Source: Rhodospirillaceae bacterium (GTDB taxonomy: Bacteria; Pseudomonadota; Alphaproteobacteria; CACIAM-22H2). From it: a stretch of DNA of 64,000 bases. Made by a program: the position numbers and the translations under genes. A model generated the notes under the pieces. That model was not told the origin of the DNA. It worked only from the letters and a program-made list of their open reading frames with translations, and ran no database searches. Positions 41,247 to 51,000 of this stretch are shown here, piece after piece (position 1 is the stretch's first letter; each line of letters begins with the position of its first letter). The DNA lies in NCBI GenBank assembly GCA_022843945.1, contig JALHMR010000004.1:1-64000 (forward strand). The letters run 5' to 3'.

Positions 41247-41459
41247 CTAGTGCCCGAGCCGCGCCATCTCGGCGCGGAAAGCGTCTTCGGTCCAGGTCCC
41301 GCCGGTCGAGGGCTTCGGCGCGTCGGACTTGTTGAGCGCCGTCACGATGCCCGGCAGGTCATGGGTGCCCGCGGCCAGGATGCGCTCCAGCGCGTCGCCC
41401 AGCGCCTTCTCGTAGTCGCTCAGCGCCCCGAGGCGCGTCTGGGTGGGGCCGTATTCCAT
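41247..41459 (-). CDS. Small recombinase-like helix-turn-helix protein
   Basis: The protein has 70 residues: an N-terminal region (MEYGPTQTRLGALSDYEKALGDALERILAAGTHDLPGIVTALN) and a C-terminal segment, TGGTWTEDAFRAEMARLGH. The pattern resembles the C-terminal HTH segment of serine recombinases, and small proteins like this are known from ring-hydroxylating oxygenase loci under the name recombinase-like helix-turn-helix domain protein. Its ATG sits in the first palindrome of the intergenic region, so the mRNA may be leaderless or the start may be misplaced. It opens the aromatic operon. Function is unknown. Confidence 0.6.
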   Translation of the reverse strand: MEYGPTQTRLGALSDYEKALGDALERILAAGTHDLPGIVTALNKSDAPKPSTGGTWTEDAFRAEMARLGH

Positions 41460-41477
41460 GTTTTACCGATAAAACAT
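41458..41477. promoter_or_regulatory. Palindromic operator candidate 1
   Basis: ATGTTTTA-CCGA-TAAAACAT is a perfect inverted repeat with a 4-base centre, overlapping the ATG of the small HTH gene. Read on the minus strand it contains TGTTTTATCGGTAAAACA, and it aligns with the site at 41479-41495 and with the site at 54634. Confidence 0.65.
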
Positions 41478-41478
41478 T

Positions 41479-41495
41479 ATTTTGCCTATCAAACA
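41479..41495. promoter_or_regulatory. Palindromic operator candidate 2
   Basis: On the minus strand the sequence is TGTTTGATAGGCAAAAT, imperfectly palindromic, and it aligns base by base with candidate 1 (consensus TGTTTKATMGSYAAAA). The start points are about 20 bases, or two helical turns, apart. Together they lie between the divergent aromatic operon and the acyl-CoA dehydrogenase operon. Confidence 0.6.
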
Positions 41496-41587
41496 GTAGG
41501 CAGGCCGCCGACCGGAGTCAACGCGCCGCCACGGCGCGGGCGTTGGCCCTCGCCTCCGCCGGCAGCCTGTCCTAGTGTCGCCGCTCC

Positions 41588-43267
41588 ATGCCGACGCCCA
41601 CCGCTTCCAAATCCCGCTCGACGGCTCTCCTGCTGCCTGACCTGCTCGCCACGTGCGGCACGGCGCTGACCGCGGCCGAGGCGTATCTCGCGCTGGCGCG
41701 CAGCGCCGTCGCACAGCTCGCTGCGCCCGGTGGCAAGGTCGACAGCAAACGCCTCGATGAGCACCAGTTTGCAGCCCATGCGCTGTCGTGGACCGCGACC
41801 TATGTCGAGGCCTTGCGCCGGCTGCTCGACTGGGCGCGCCGGCTCGACGGACGCGGCCAGCTCGGCGAGATCGAGCAGCTCATCCTGCAGGCGGCGTTCG
41901 GCGAATATCTGGCACAGCTCCAGGGCGGCATCGCCCTGTCGCAGGGCGAGATCGCGCGCCCGGCCGATCTCGGCCTCGACGACGCCGACATCGAGCGCGT
42001 CCTGGCGCCGGGCGCGACATTGATGGCGCGCGGCAACACCAGCGCGGTGCGCGAGCGCATCGCCCATCTGGCCGCCGAGGGCAGCTTCGGCCATTCCGCC
42101 ATCGACGATGAGGCGCTGGAGCTGTTCCGCGAGCAGATCCGGCGTTTCGTCGAAGCCGAAGTCGTTCCCTTCGCCCATGATTGGCATCGCCAGGACGTGC
42201 TGATCCCACTCGCGGTCGTGGAAAAGATGGCCGAGCTCGGCGTCTTCGGCCTGACCGTGCCTGAGGACCAGGGCGGGCTCGGCCTGGGGAAGCTCGCCAT
42301 GTGCGTCGTCTCGGAGGAGCTGTCGCGCGGCTACATCGGCGTTGGCTCGCTGGGCACGCGCTCGGAGATCGCCGCCGAGCTGATCCGCCAGACCGGCACG
42401 CCGGCCCAGAAAGCAAAATATCTGCCGGCCCTCGCGAGTGGTGCCATCCTGCCGACGGCCGTGTTCACCGAGCCGGGGGCCGGTTCCGATCTCGCCTCGA
42501 TCAAGACCCGCGCCGTGCGCCAGGGCGACGTCTACCGCGTCACGGGTGCGAAGACCTGGATCACCCACGCGGCGCGCAGCGACCTGATGACCCTGCTGGT
42601 GCGCACCGAGAGCGAACCCGGTTATCGCGGCCTGTCGATGCTGCTGGCCGAGAAGCCGCGCGGCACGGACACCGATCCGTTCCCCGCCAGGAGCATGAGC
42701 GGCAGCGAGATTCCGGTCCTCGGCTATCGCGGCATGAAGGAATACGAGATCGGCTTCGACGGCTTCGAGGTGCCTGTCTCGGCATTGCTCGGCGGCGTGC
42801 CGGGCCAGGGCTTCAAGCAGCTCATGGCGACCTTCGAGTCGGCGCGTATCCAGACGGCCTCGCGCGCCGTCGGCGTGGCGCAGAACGCGCTGGAGCTGGC
42901 GCTGGGCTACGCGCAGGAGCGCAAGCAGTTCGGCCAGGCGACGCTCGGCTTCGCGCGCGTCTCCGGCAAGATCGGCTGGATGGTGGTCGAGACCATGGCC
43001 GCGCGCCAGCTCACCTATTACGCCGCGCGCCAGAAGGATCTCGACCGGCGCTGCGACATCGAGGCCGGCATGGCCAAGCTGCTGGCGGCGCGCGTCGCCT
43101 GGGCCAATGCCGATAACGGCGTGCAGATCCATGGCGGCAACGGCTACGCCATCGAGTATCCGATCAGCCGCGTATTGTGCGATGCGCGTATCCTCAATAT
43201 TTTCGAGGGCGCCGCCGAGATCCAGGCGCAGGTCGTCGCCCGCGGCCTTCTCGAAGGACGAAACTGA
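41588..43267 (+). CDS. mcd: Acyl-CoA dehydrogenase, (2S)-methylsuccinyl-CoA dehydrogenase-like
   Basis: The protein has 559 residues, longer than ordinary acyl-CoA dehydrogenases (about 380). The first 150 residues (AAEAYLALARSAVAQLA, then HALSWTATYVEALRRLLDWARRLDG and EQLILQAAFGEYLAQLQGGIALSQGEIARPADLG) match the N-terminal extension of methylsuccinyl-CoA dehydrogenase of the ethylmalonyl-CoA pathway. The ACAD core follows (GVFGLTVPEDQGGLGLG, PTAVFTEPGAGSDLASIKT, VTGAKTWITHAARSD) and ends with LNIFEGAAEIQAQVVA. It should make mesaconyl-C1-CoA from methylsuccinyl-CoA. It overlaps the next gene by three bases, forming an operon with the dehydrogenase and CoA transferase. Assignment of the substrate is by family resemblance. 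Confidence 0.75.
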   Translation: MPTPTASKSRSTALLLPDLLATCGTALTAAEAYLALARSAVAQLAAPGGKVDSKRLDEHQFAAHALSWTATYVEALRRLLDWARRLDGRGQLGEIEQLILQAAFGEYLAQLQGGIALSQGEIARPADLGLDDADIERVLAPGATLMARGNTSAVRERIAHLAAEGSFGHSAIDDEALELFREQIRRFVEAEVVPFAHDWHRQDVLIPLAVVEKMAELGVFGLTVPEDQGGLGLGKLAMCVVSEELSRGYIGVGSLGTRSEIAAELIRQTGTPAQKAKYLPALASGAILPTAVFTEPGAGSDLASIKTRAVRQGDVYRVTGAKTWITHAARSDLMTLLVRTESEPGYRGLSMLLAEKPRGTDTDPFPARSMSGSEIPVLGYRGMKEYEIGFDGFEVPVSALLGGVPGQGFKQLMATFESARIQTASRAVGVAQNALELALGYAQERKQFGQATLGFARVSGKIGWMVVETMAARQLTYYAARQKDLDRRCDIEAGMAKLLAARVAWANADNGVQIHGGNGYAIEYPISRVLCDARILNIFEGAAEIQAQVVARGLLEGRN

Positions 43268-44787
43268 TGGACCTCAAGCCCGCCGATTTTCCTATCGGCA
43301 TCATCGGCTCCGGCATCATGGGCCGCGGCATTGCCCAGGTAGCAGCGCTCGCCGGGTTCCCGGTACGGCTTTACGACGCCAAGCCCGGCGCGGTGACCGA
43401 GGCGCGCGACTTCGTTGGCAAGATGATCGCGCGCCTGGCTGAGAAGGGCACGATCCAGAAGCCGGCTGCTGACGAGGCGACGGCGCGGGTGACGAACGTT
43501 GATAGCCTCGATGACTTTGCCGGCTGCAAGCTGGTGATCGAGGCGATCATCGAATCGGTGGAGCCCAAGCGTGAGCTCTTGCAGAAGCTCGAGCCCATCG
43601 TCGGCGACGAGGCGATCCTCGCCTCCAACACTTCGTCCTTGTCGATCACGGCGATTGCCGCCGGCACGAAGAAGCCCGAGCGCGTGGCCGGGTTCCACTT
43701 CTTCAATCCCGTGCCCCTGATGAAGGTGGTCGAAGCCATCGCTGCCGTGCGCACCGATCCGGCGGTGGTCGACACGCTGGTGGCCGTGGCCAGGCACATC
43801 AACTTCGCCTGCGTGCGCTGCCAGGACACGCCGGGCTTCCTGGTCAACCATGCCGGCCGCGCTTTCGGCACCGAGGGCCTGCGCATCGTGGGCGAGGGCA
43901 TCGCCGATACGGCGACCGTGGACAACATCCTGCGCGAGGCGGCCGAGTTCCGCATGGGCCCGTTCGAGCTCATGGACCTGACGGCGCTCGACGTCTCCTA
44001 TCCGGCGATGGTGGCGATCTACAACCAGTACTACCAGGAGCCGCGCTATCGGCCATCACCCTTGATCGAGCGCCGCTACACCGCCGGGCTCTACGGCCGC
44101 AAGGTTGGCCGCGGCTGGTACGAATACAAGAAGGACGGCGGCATCGTCCGCCCGCCGGAGCCGCCGGTGCCCGATGCGAAACCGAAAGCGGTGTGGATCG
44201 GGCCGGGCGCCAAGGAGATCCGCTCGGCCATCGCCGAGCTGGCGGAGCGCATCGGCGCCCGCTTCGACCGGGCCAATCCCAACGACGATTCGCTGTGCGT
44301 CGTGCTGCCGCTGGGCGACGACGCCACGACCACGGCCAAGGATCTCGGCCTCGATCCCAGGCGCACGGTGGCCATCGACGCCATCAACGGTCTCAAGGGT
44401 CGCCGCACCCTGATGACCACGCCGGTGACCGACCCCGCCTACCGCGACGCGGCCCATGCCCTGTTCGCCATCGACGATGTGCCGGTCAGCGTCATCCGCG
44501 ACAGCCCGGGCTTCGTCACCCAGCGCGTGGTGGCGATGATCGTCAATCTCGGCTGCGACATCGCCCAGCAGCGTGTCGCTGCCCCGGCCGACATCGACAC
44601 CGGCGTGAAGCTCGGCCTCGGCTATCCGAATGGGCCGCTGGCCCTGGGCGACAAGATCGGTCCGCCGACGGTGCTCGCCATCCTCGAGCGCATGCACGCC
44701 TTCTACCAGGATCCACGCTACCGGCCGAGCCCGTGGCTCAAGCGGCGCGCCAGCCTGGGTGTGTCGCTGCTCACGCCGGACAGCTGA
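43267..44787 (+). CDS. 3-Hydroxyacyl-CoA dehydrogenase (PaaH-like, tandem C-domains)
   Basis: The protein has 506 residues. The N-terminal NAD-binding domain starts IGIIGSGIMGRGIAQVAALAG; SNTSSLSITAIAAGTKKPERVAGFHFFNPVPLMKVVE holds the catalytic His-Glu pair. Two C-terminal 3HCDH domains follow (about 185-285, DTPGFLVNHAGRAFGTEGLRIVGEG, and about 405-500, DSPGFVTQRVVAMIVNLGCD). This is the arrangement of PaaH/PaaC from phenylacetate degradation. It overlaps the acyl-CoA dehydrogenase gene (TGATG) and the CoA transferase gene by one base. It probably oxidises a hydroxyacyl-CoA made in the pathway. Confidence 0.88.
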   Translation: MDLKPADFPIGIIGSGIMGRGIAQVAALAGFPVRLYDAKPGAVTEARDFVGKMIARLAEKGTIQKPAADEATARVTNVDSLDDFAGCKLVIEAIIESVEPKRELLQKLEPIVGDEAILASNTSSLSITAIAAGTKKPERVAGFHFFNPVPLMKVVEAIAAVRTDPAVVDTLVAVARHINFACVRCQDTPGFLVNHAGRAFGTEGLRIVGEGIADTATVDNILREAAEFRMGPFELMDLTALDVSYPAMVAIYNQYYQEPRYRPSPLIERRYTAGLYGRKVGRGWYEYKKDGGIVRPPEPPVPDAKPKAVWIGPGAKEIRSAIAELAERIGARFDRANPNDDSLCVVLPLGDDATTTAKDLGLDPRRTVAIDAINGLKGRRTLMTTPVTDPAYRDAAHALFAIDDVPVSVIRDSPGFVTQRVVAMIVNLGCDIAQQRVAAPADIDTGVKLGLGYPNGPLALGDKIGPPTVLAILERMHAFYQDPRYRPSPWLKRRASLGVSLLTPDS

Positions 44788-46010
44788 TGCCGGGCATTCT
44801 CGAAGGCCTGCGCGTCGTCGAGAGCGCGGCGTTCATCGCCGCCCCGCTGGGCGGCATGACCCTGGCGCAGCTCGGCGCCGAGGTCATCCGCTGCGACCCC
44901 ATCGGCGGCGGCCTCGACTACCGGCGCTGGCCGATCACCAGGGACGGCAAGAGCCTCTACTGGGTCGGTCTCAACAAGGGCAAGCGCTCGATCGCCGTGG
45001 ACACGGCCAGCCCGCGCGGGCGCGAGATCGTCTCGGCCCTGGCGACGGCGCCGGGGGCGAATGCCGGCCTGTTCGTCACCAACTTTCCGGCGCGCGGCTG
45101 GCTGGCCTACGACACGCTGAAGAAACGCCGCGCCGACCTGATCATGGTCAATATCACCGGCAACGCCGACGGCAGCTCGGCGCTCGACTACACGGTGAAC
45201 TGCTCGGTCGGCTATCCGCTGGCCACCGGCCCGGCCGGCCATGACGGGCCGGTCAATCATCTGCTGCCGGCCTGGGACGCGATCACCGGCGTCACCGCCG
45301 CCGTTGGCCTGCTGGCCGCCGAGCGCCATCGCAGCCGGACGGGCGAGGGCCAGTTCATCCGGCTGCCGCTCTCCGACGTGGCCTTCGCCATGACCGCCAA
45401 TCTCGGCCATGTCGCCGAGTACCAGATCAACGGCGAGGTGCGGCCGCGTTTCGGCAACGACCTCTACGGCGCCTTCGGCCGTGACTTCGCCACGCGCGAC
45501 GGCAGGCGGCTGATGGTGGTGGCCATCACCCTGAAGCAGTGGCAGTCGCTGCTGGAGACGACGGGGCTGGGTGCCGAGGTGGCGGCGATCGAGACGCAGC
45601 GCGGCGTCGATTTTACAAAAGAGGGCGACCGCTTCCTTGCCCGCGAGGCGCTGTTCCCGCTGTTCGAGCGCTGGATCGCCGCGTGCGACTTCGCCGAGGT
45701 GGCAGCGGGCTTCGATCGTACCGGCGTGTGCTGGGGCCTCTACCGCGACTTCGGCGACATGGTCGACAACGATCCGCGCTGCTCGCCGGCCAACCCGATG
45801 TTCGGGCTGGTCGATCAGCCGGGGATCGGCCGTTATCTCGCCGCCGGTTCGCCGCTCGATTTCTCAGGTGTCGCGCGCCTGCCCCCGGCGCCCGCGCCGC
45901 TCCTCGGGCAACATACCGACCAGGTGCTCGCCGACGTGTTGGGTTTCAGCTCGCGGCAGATCGGCGAGCTGCACGACGCCCGGATTGTCGCCGGCCCCGT
46001 CGATCCCTAG
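44787..46010 (+). CDS. mct: Family III CoA transferase, mesaconyl-CoA C1-C4 CoA transferase-like
   Basis: The protein has 407 residues of the CaiB/BaiF family. LRVVESAAFIAAPLGGMTLAQLGAEVIRCDPIGGGLDYRRWPITRDGKSLYWVGLNKGKRSIAVD and LIMVNITGNADGSSALDYTVN match the mesaconyl-CoA (2-methylfumaryl-CoA) isomerase Mct of the 3-hydroxypropionate bi-cycle of Chloroflexus much more closely than ordinary formyl-CoA transferases. The catalytic Asp is probably that of NHLLPAWDAI. DPRCSPANPMFGLVDQPGIGRYLAAGSPLDFS is also shared. It is translationally coupled to the dehydrogenase gene. It should move CoA within mesaconyl-CoA from C1 to C4. The resemblance is recognised from memory of the family. Confidence 0.75.
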   Translation: MPGILEGLRVVESAAFIAAPLGGMTLAQLGAEVIRCDPIGGGLDYRRWPITRDGKSLYWVGLNKGKRSIAVDTASPRGREIVSALATAPGANAGLFVTNFPARGWLAYDTLKKRRADLIMVNITGNADGSSALDYTVNCSVGYPLATGPAGHDGPVNHLLPAWDAITGVTAAVGLLAAERHRSRTGEGQFIRLPLSDVAFAMTANLGHVAEYQINGEVRPRFGNDLYGAFGRDFATRDGRRLMVVAITLKQWQSLLETTGLGAEVAAIETQRGVDFTKEGDRFLAREALFPLFERWIAACDFAEVAAGFDRTGVCWGLYRDFGDMVDNDPRCSPANPMFGLVDQPGIGRYLAAGSPLDFSGVARLPPAPAPLLGQHTDQVLADVLGFSSRQIGELHDARIVAGPVDP

Positions 46011-46121
46011 GCACACCCGAGCACCAACCCTGTGGTTTTCGATACTCCGCGGGAGAAAATTGCCGTAGTAATGGTCAAGTTCACCTTCCGCGCTGCGGCG
46101 CCTCGATTTGGGGAGATCGAC

Positions 46122-46736
46122 ATGCGGTATGCCGGACGGCTTGCTTCCGTCTTCGTTGCGGTCGCGTTGCTCGGCTTCGCGCCGGCCGCGCATGCCCAGG
46201 CGACCAAGACCTCGCCGGAGAAGGCCGCCCAGTTCGTGCATGACTTCGGCGGCCGGGTCATCGCGGTGCTCGCCCGCACCGATGCTCCGGACGCCCAGCT
46301 CCGGCGCGAGATCGAAACGCTGATCCGCGACAGCGTGGACATCGAGACCATCGGCCGCTCGTCGCTCGGCTCCGCCTGGCAGCGCGCCAGCGAGACGCAG
46401 CGCAAGGATTTTCAGGAGCAATTCGCCGTCTGGGCGACCCGCACCTACGCCGAGCGTCTCGGCGGCAACCGGGGCGGCAGCCTGACGGTTCTCGGCTCGG
46501 TCGGTACGCCGAACGATGCCTATGTGCGCACGCGGGTGGCCCGCGCCGACGGGCGCGCGTCGTTGATGGATCTGCGGATCCGCGAGGCCCAGGGGCGGAT
46601 GAGGATCGTCGATGCCGAGGTGGACGGCATCAGCATGGACATGACCCAGCGCGACGAATTTGCCTCGGTGGTCCGCCGTCAGGGCCTCGACGCCCTGATC
46701 ACCAACCTGAAGACGCAGGTCCAGGCCGCGAACTGA
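46122..46736 (+). CDS. MlaC-like phospholipid-binding ABC transporter protein
   Basis: The protein has 204 residues. A Sec signal peptide (MRYAGRLASVFVAVALLGFAPAAHAQ) is followed by a Tol_Tol_Ttg2/MlaC domain: KTSPEKAAQFVHDFGGRVIAVLA, IRDSVDIETIGRSSLGSAWQRASETQRKDFQEQFAVWATRTYAERLGG, and a C-terminal LDALITNLKTQVQA. MlaC carries phospholipid through the periplasm. The mlaFEDB genes are not nearby. The start is the ATG at 46122 with GGGAGA upstream; the longer frame reaching 46032 lacks a ribosome site. It is convergent with the thiolase gene, with 8 bases between stops. Confidence 0.83.
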   Translation: MRYAGRLASVFVAVALLGFAPAAHAQATKTSPEKAAQFVHDFGGRVIAVLARTDAPDAQLRREIETLIRDSVDIETIGRSSLGSAWQRASETQRKDFQEQFAVWATRTYAERLGGNRGGSLTVLGSVGTPNDAYVRTRVARADGRASLMDLRIREAQGRMRIVDAEVDGISMDMTQRDEFASVVRRQGLDALITNLKTQVQAAN

Positions 46737-46744
46737 GGGGTCTC

Positions 46745-47947
46745 TTACACCCGCTCCAGCAGCATCGCGATGCCCTGGCCGACGCCGATGCACATGGTGG
46801 TGACGGCGTAGCGGCCCTGGCGCTTCTCCAGTTCGCGCGTGGCCGTGGTGACCAGGCGCGCGCCGCTCATGCCCAGCGGATGGCCCAGGGCGATGGCGCC
46901 GCCGTTGGGGTTCACATGCTCCGCATCGTCGGGCACGCCGAGCATGCGCAGGGTGGCGAGACCCTGGGCGGCAAACGCCTCGTTGAGCTCGATGACGTCG
47001 ACGTCCTTGATGCTGATTCCGGCCCGCTCCAGCAGCTTCTTGGTCGCCGGCGCCGGGCCGATACCCATGATGCGCGGCGCGACACCGGCCGTGGCCACGG
47101 CGACGACGCGGGCGCGCGGCGTGAGGCCGTGCTTCTTCGCCGCGGCTTCCGAAGCCACGATCAGTGCGCAGGCGCCGTCATTGACGCCCGAGGCGTTGCC
47201 GGCGGTCACGGTCCCGTTCTTGCGGAACGGGGCCGGCAGCTTGGCGAGCTGCTCGAGGGTCGTGTCGCGCGGATGCTCGTCGCGATCGACGATGGTCGGC
47301 TCGCCCTTGCGTGAGGGGATCGAGACCGGGACGATCTCGTCCTTGAAGCGGCCGGATTTGATGGCGGCGATCGCGCGCTGCTGGCTGCGCAACGCGAAGG
47401 CGTCCTGGTCGGCGCGGCTGACCTGGAATTCCTCGGCCACGTTCTCGGCCGTCTCGGGCATCGAATCGGTGCCGTACTTTTCATGCATCAGCTTGTTGAC
47501 GAAACGCCAGCCAATGGTCGTGTCGTAAATCTCCGCGTTCCGGGAGAATGCCTGGTCGGCTTTGGGCATGACAAACGGCGCGCGGCTCATGCTTTCCACG
47601 CCGCCGGCAATGCCGAGTTCGACCTCGCCCGCCTTGATGGCGCGGGCTACCGTGCCGATCGCATCCATGCCCGAGCCGCACAGGCGGTTGATGGTCGCAC
47701 CTGGAACAGTGTCCGGCAGACCGGCGAGCAGCGAGGACATGCGGGCCACGTTGCGGTTGTCTTCGCCGGCCCCGTTGGCGCAGCCCATGATCACCTCGTC
47801 GACCGCCGCCCAGTTCACCTTGGGATTGCGCTCGATGAGCGTGCGGATGGCGAGCGCCAGCAGGTTGTCGGGCCGCACGGAGGAGAGCGCGCCGCCGAAG
47901 CGGCCGATCGGGGTGCGGATGGCGTCGCAGATGAAGGCGTCGATCAT
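46745..47947 (-). CDS. pcaF: 3-Oxoadipyl-CoA thiolase
   Basis: The protein has 400 residues, the normal PcaF length. [23 protein letters not shown] holds the acyl-binding Cys90; [20 protein letters not shown] holds the catalytic His; and [17 protein letters not shown] holds the second Cys. The segment [34 protein letters not shown] is typical of beta-ketoadipyl-CoA thiolases. It cleaves 3-oxoadipyl-CoA to succinyl-CoA and acetyl-CoA at the end of the protocatechuate branch. The ATG at 47947 is chosen on the family start; the ribosome site is weak. It is convergent with the MlaC-like gene. Confidence 0.88.
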   Translation of the reverse strand: MIDAFICDAIRTPIGRFGGALSSVRPDNLLALAIRTLIERNPKVNWAAVDEVIMGCANGAGEDNRNVARMSSLLAGLPDTVPGATINRLCGSGMDAIGTVARAIKAGEVELGIAGGVESMSRAPFVMPKADQAFSRNAEIYDTTIGWRFVNKLMHEKYGTDSMPETAENVAEEFQVSRADQDAFALRSQQRAIAAIKSGRFKDEIVPVSIPSRKGEPTIVDRDEHPRDTTLEQLAKLPAPFRKNGTVTAGNASGVNDGACALIVASEAAAKKHGLTPRARVVAVATAGVAPRIMGIGPAPATKKLLERAGISIKDVDVIELNEAFAAQGLATLRMLGVPDDAEHVNPNGGAIALGHPLGMSGARLVTTATRELEKRQGRYAVTTMCIGVGQGIAMLLERV

Positions 47948-47995
47948 ATCAGGCTCGTCGGCTGAAATCAGGAAGCCGGACAGTAGCACGGGCCC

Positions 47996-48016
47996 GGCGG
48001 AGGAAGAACCTCCGCC
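47996..48016. terminator. GC hairpin downstream of the large lipoprotein gene
   Basis: GGCGGAGG and CCTCCGCC form a perfect 8-bp stem with a 5-base loop, 24 bases downstream of the stop at 48040 on the minus strand. There is no T-run, so it is a weak terminator or just a stable hairpin. Confidence 0.35.
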
Positions 48017-48039
48017 TCCTGAAACCGACGTAGGGCCGC

Positions 48040-51000
48040 CTAGGGCAAGGCGGAGGCCGGCAGGCTGGGAGTCGGCGCGGGTGCCGCCGCCCGCTCCGGA
48101 CGGACCGCATCGCCGATAAAGGTGATCGCCGTATCAAAGGCGTTGACGGCGGAGGCCCGCTCGCCGACGAAGCGGTCGAGCGATTCGAGCACCACGGCTG
48201 CGGCGATGCGCTTGGCGGCGCCGACCACGCGCTGGGCTCTTTCGCGTTCGGCGAGCTTGGTCTTTTCGTCAGCGACGGCGGCCTGAAGCCTGCTGGCAGC
48301 TTCATCGCGGTCGGAGACGGCCTTGGTCTGGGCGTCGCCGACTAGCCCGCCCGTCTTCACCTTGTCATCCGCGCGGCGATGCTCCGCCTCCAGCCGCTCA
48401 CGCTCACCGATGGCCTTGGTGGCGGCTTCGCTGGCTTTCCCGGCGATCTGGGCCTCCTCGATCTGCGCCGACAGGGCGTCGCCGTAGGTCTGCAGGCTGC
48501 GCAGCGCGGAAACGATCCGGGCCCCGCGCGTCTTGGCGGCGTCGGCGGCGTCGGCTGGAAGGGCGGTCGCCATTTCCGTTCGCGCCCGAAGAAGGACGGT
48601 ATCCGCCGCGGTGACGGCGTTGCTCAAGGCGGTCTTTTCCTCGGCCGTGGCCCCGGGTGTGTTGGAGAGTCGCGCGGCGAGGCGGCTCGGGGCGCTGCCG
48701 GCGGTGGTGCGTTCGCCGACCTCCGTAGCGACAGAGGTGTATTGCGCCGTGGTGGCGTCATAGAAGGCCTGCCGGTGGCGTTCGAATAGGCGCTCCATGT
48801 CGGTTTTCTGCAGCGACGGCGCGCCATCGGCCGTCAGCAGGTTGGCGTCGAGGCGGGCGCCGAGATGGAATTTCGCCAGGCCCGAGGCCGACTTGATGAT
48901 GTCCTTCGGGTCGGCGCTGTAGCCCCGGACGTACCAGTTGCCGACATCGTCCTTGGCCAGCACGTAGTTCGTGCGGCCGCTGCCGGTGAGCTGCACGCGG
49001 TTGATGTTCTGCCAGAACTGCTTGTCGATCTCATCGATCGTCTTGCGATCCTCCTTTGAGTTTTCGACGAGCGAGCCGATCAGTGGCGTGGAGCGCAGCC
49101 CCATCTCGGTCAGGCGGTTGCGCCAGCCGAGCGAATTGTCCTGCAACGAGGTCGCGGTATAGGAGCTGCGCAGATAGGCGGAGGCCGGGCGCAAGTACGC
49201 CATGCCGGCGCGGTGGGTGTAGGCCGCCTCGATCGCCTGCGCGACGTTGCGGGCACGGGCGCCGTCCGTTCCGCCCTCACGCACGGCCTGGAGATGCTCC
49301 TCGCGTAGCACCGCGATCATGCGGTCGAGCACGTCCTTGGCGCTCTCGCGGCGGCTGAACAAGGGACGGTAGGCATTGCTTTCCGGCTCGGCGAAAAGCC
49401 GCTGGTCGGATGCGGCGCGATAGGTGGCGATCCTTTTCGGCTCCGCACTGTCCGGCGGCTTCCGTGTCGCCAGTATCCTGATGGCGTCCTGAAGTGCCTC
49501 GACGTCATTCGCCGAGCTCTTCGCGCGCGCGTCTCTCAGTTCGGCCTGCAGCTTTGCCATGACCACGGAATATGCGGTTGCGGGAGTGACGCTGACCAGC
49601 TCCGGCGCAAGCGCCGTAAGGGCGGTTCCCAGCCTGTTGACGGTGTTGTTGTAGTCATCCGTTGCCCCGGCGGCCTGCGTCGCAGATCGACGGGCCACCT
49701 CCGCTTGCGCTTCAGTATCGCGGGCCTCCTTTCTCAGGGCTTCGATGCGTCGATCCTCGGCGGCGAACGCGTTGTCGGCGCTGTTGGCGTTCCGGCCGGC
49801 GGCGACCATAATCGGATCCTGAAACACCTCGTTGCGGCGGTTGTCGAGCAGCGCCCGGATGATTGTGAACAAATCATCGAGAGAGACTTTCTTCGGATCA
49901 GGTTGTGCCGCAACACGGGTATCAATGTCCGACACGAGCTTGACTCTTGCCGCGCCCTCTAGATAGGCGCGAGCCGCGGTAAACACTTTCTGCCGGGGCG
50001 TTTCCGCGCTGAACGCCGAGATCTCGGTATCAAGCCAGGTTTTGAAGGCATTTAGGGTCTCATTGCCAGGCTTCGGGACCGAGCCGTCAGCCGGCGCCAG
50101 CGCTTTCTGAATGGCAGGAGCGGTGCTGATCCTGAGGTTATCGGCATCCACCGCACCGGTGTTGTAGTCAGGCTCGGCCGCCGTCGTGGTGCCGGCGGTG
50201 AGCGCGAAGGCATCCAGGGGGCCGCGGCGTGCTATGTATCCACGAAGCACGGTGCCCTTTGCCTCATCCACCTTCTGCTTGAAAGCTTTCAGTCCCTTTC
50301 CATCGGCTGTGATCTCCAGCGGCTTGGCATCGAGATCGGGTTTGACACCTTCCGCCAAGCCAAGCGCTTCTCGATAGGTTTTGAGGGCCGCCTCAGCTCG
50401 CTTTACGACGGCATCTCTTATCGCTACTTCGTTCTGCTGTGTGCCGGCTTTTCGGCTGGCGTCCTGGGTGAATTCATCGAGCAAGGTGCGGATATACTCC
50501 CCGCCGCCGCTGAAACGGGTCAGCGCGCGTTGAACGCCCGCCACCTCGTTCTCCGCCGCGTGTCGGCCGAGTTTCTCTCCGTGCTCGAAGCGCTGGGCCA
50601 GCTCGTCGGCCTGGATACGGAGCGAGTTGCCGACCGCCTGGAGCAGCAGCACCGACTTGCGGATATTGTCATCTTCTGATGCATTGCTTCGCGCCAGAAG
50701 ACGTTCATTGTTGGCGACAAAAAGAAGCTTCGTCGCGAAGTTGACTAAGCCGTTCTGCAGTCGCCGAAGCTCGCGCTCGGCATTTTCCGAACGGCGATCC
50801 AGAGACCCGTCGACGGCCTTGAGATAGCTCTCGATCATCGTCTCGAGACCATCATCGAGCCGACCTGCGTCAAGGCCGGCGAGGCCTTGAGTGAAGGCTT
50901 TTTCAAGTACCTCTCTTACCGCGATAGTCGCATTGATGCCGCCCGCAAGGACGCTTTCGGCCGAGGCCGAGTTGGCATCCTTATCCAATGCAGCTTTCAG

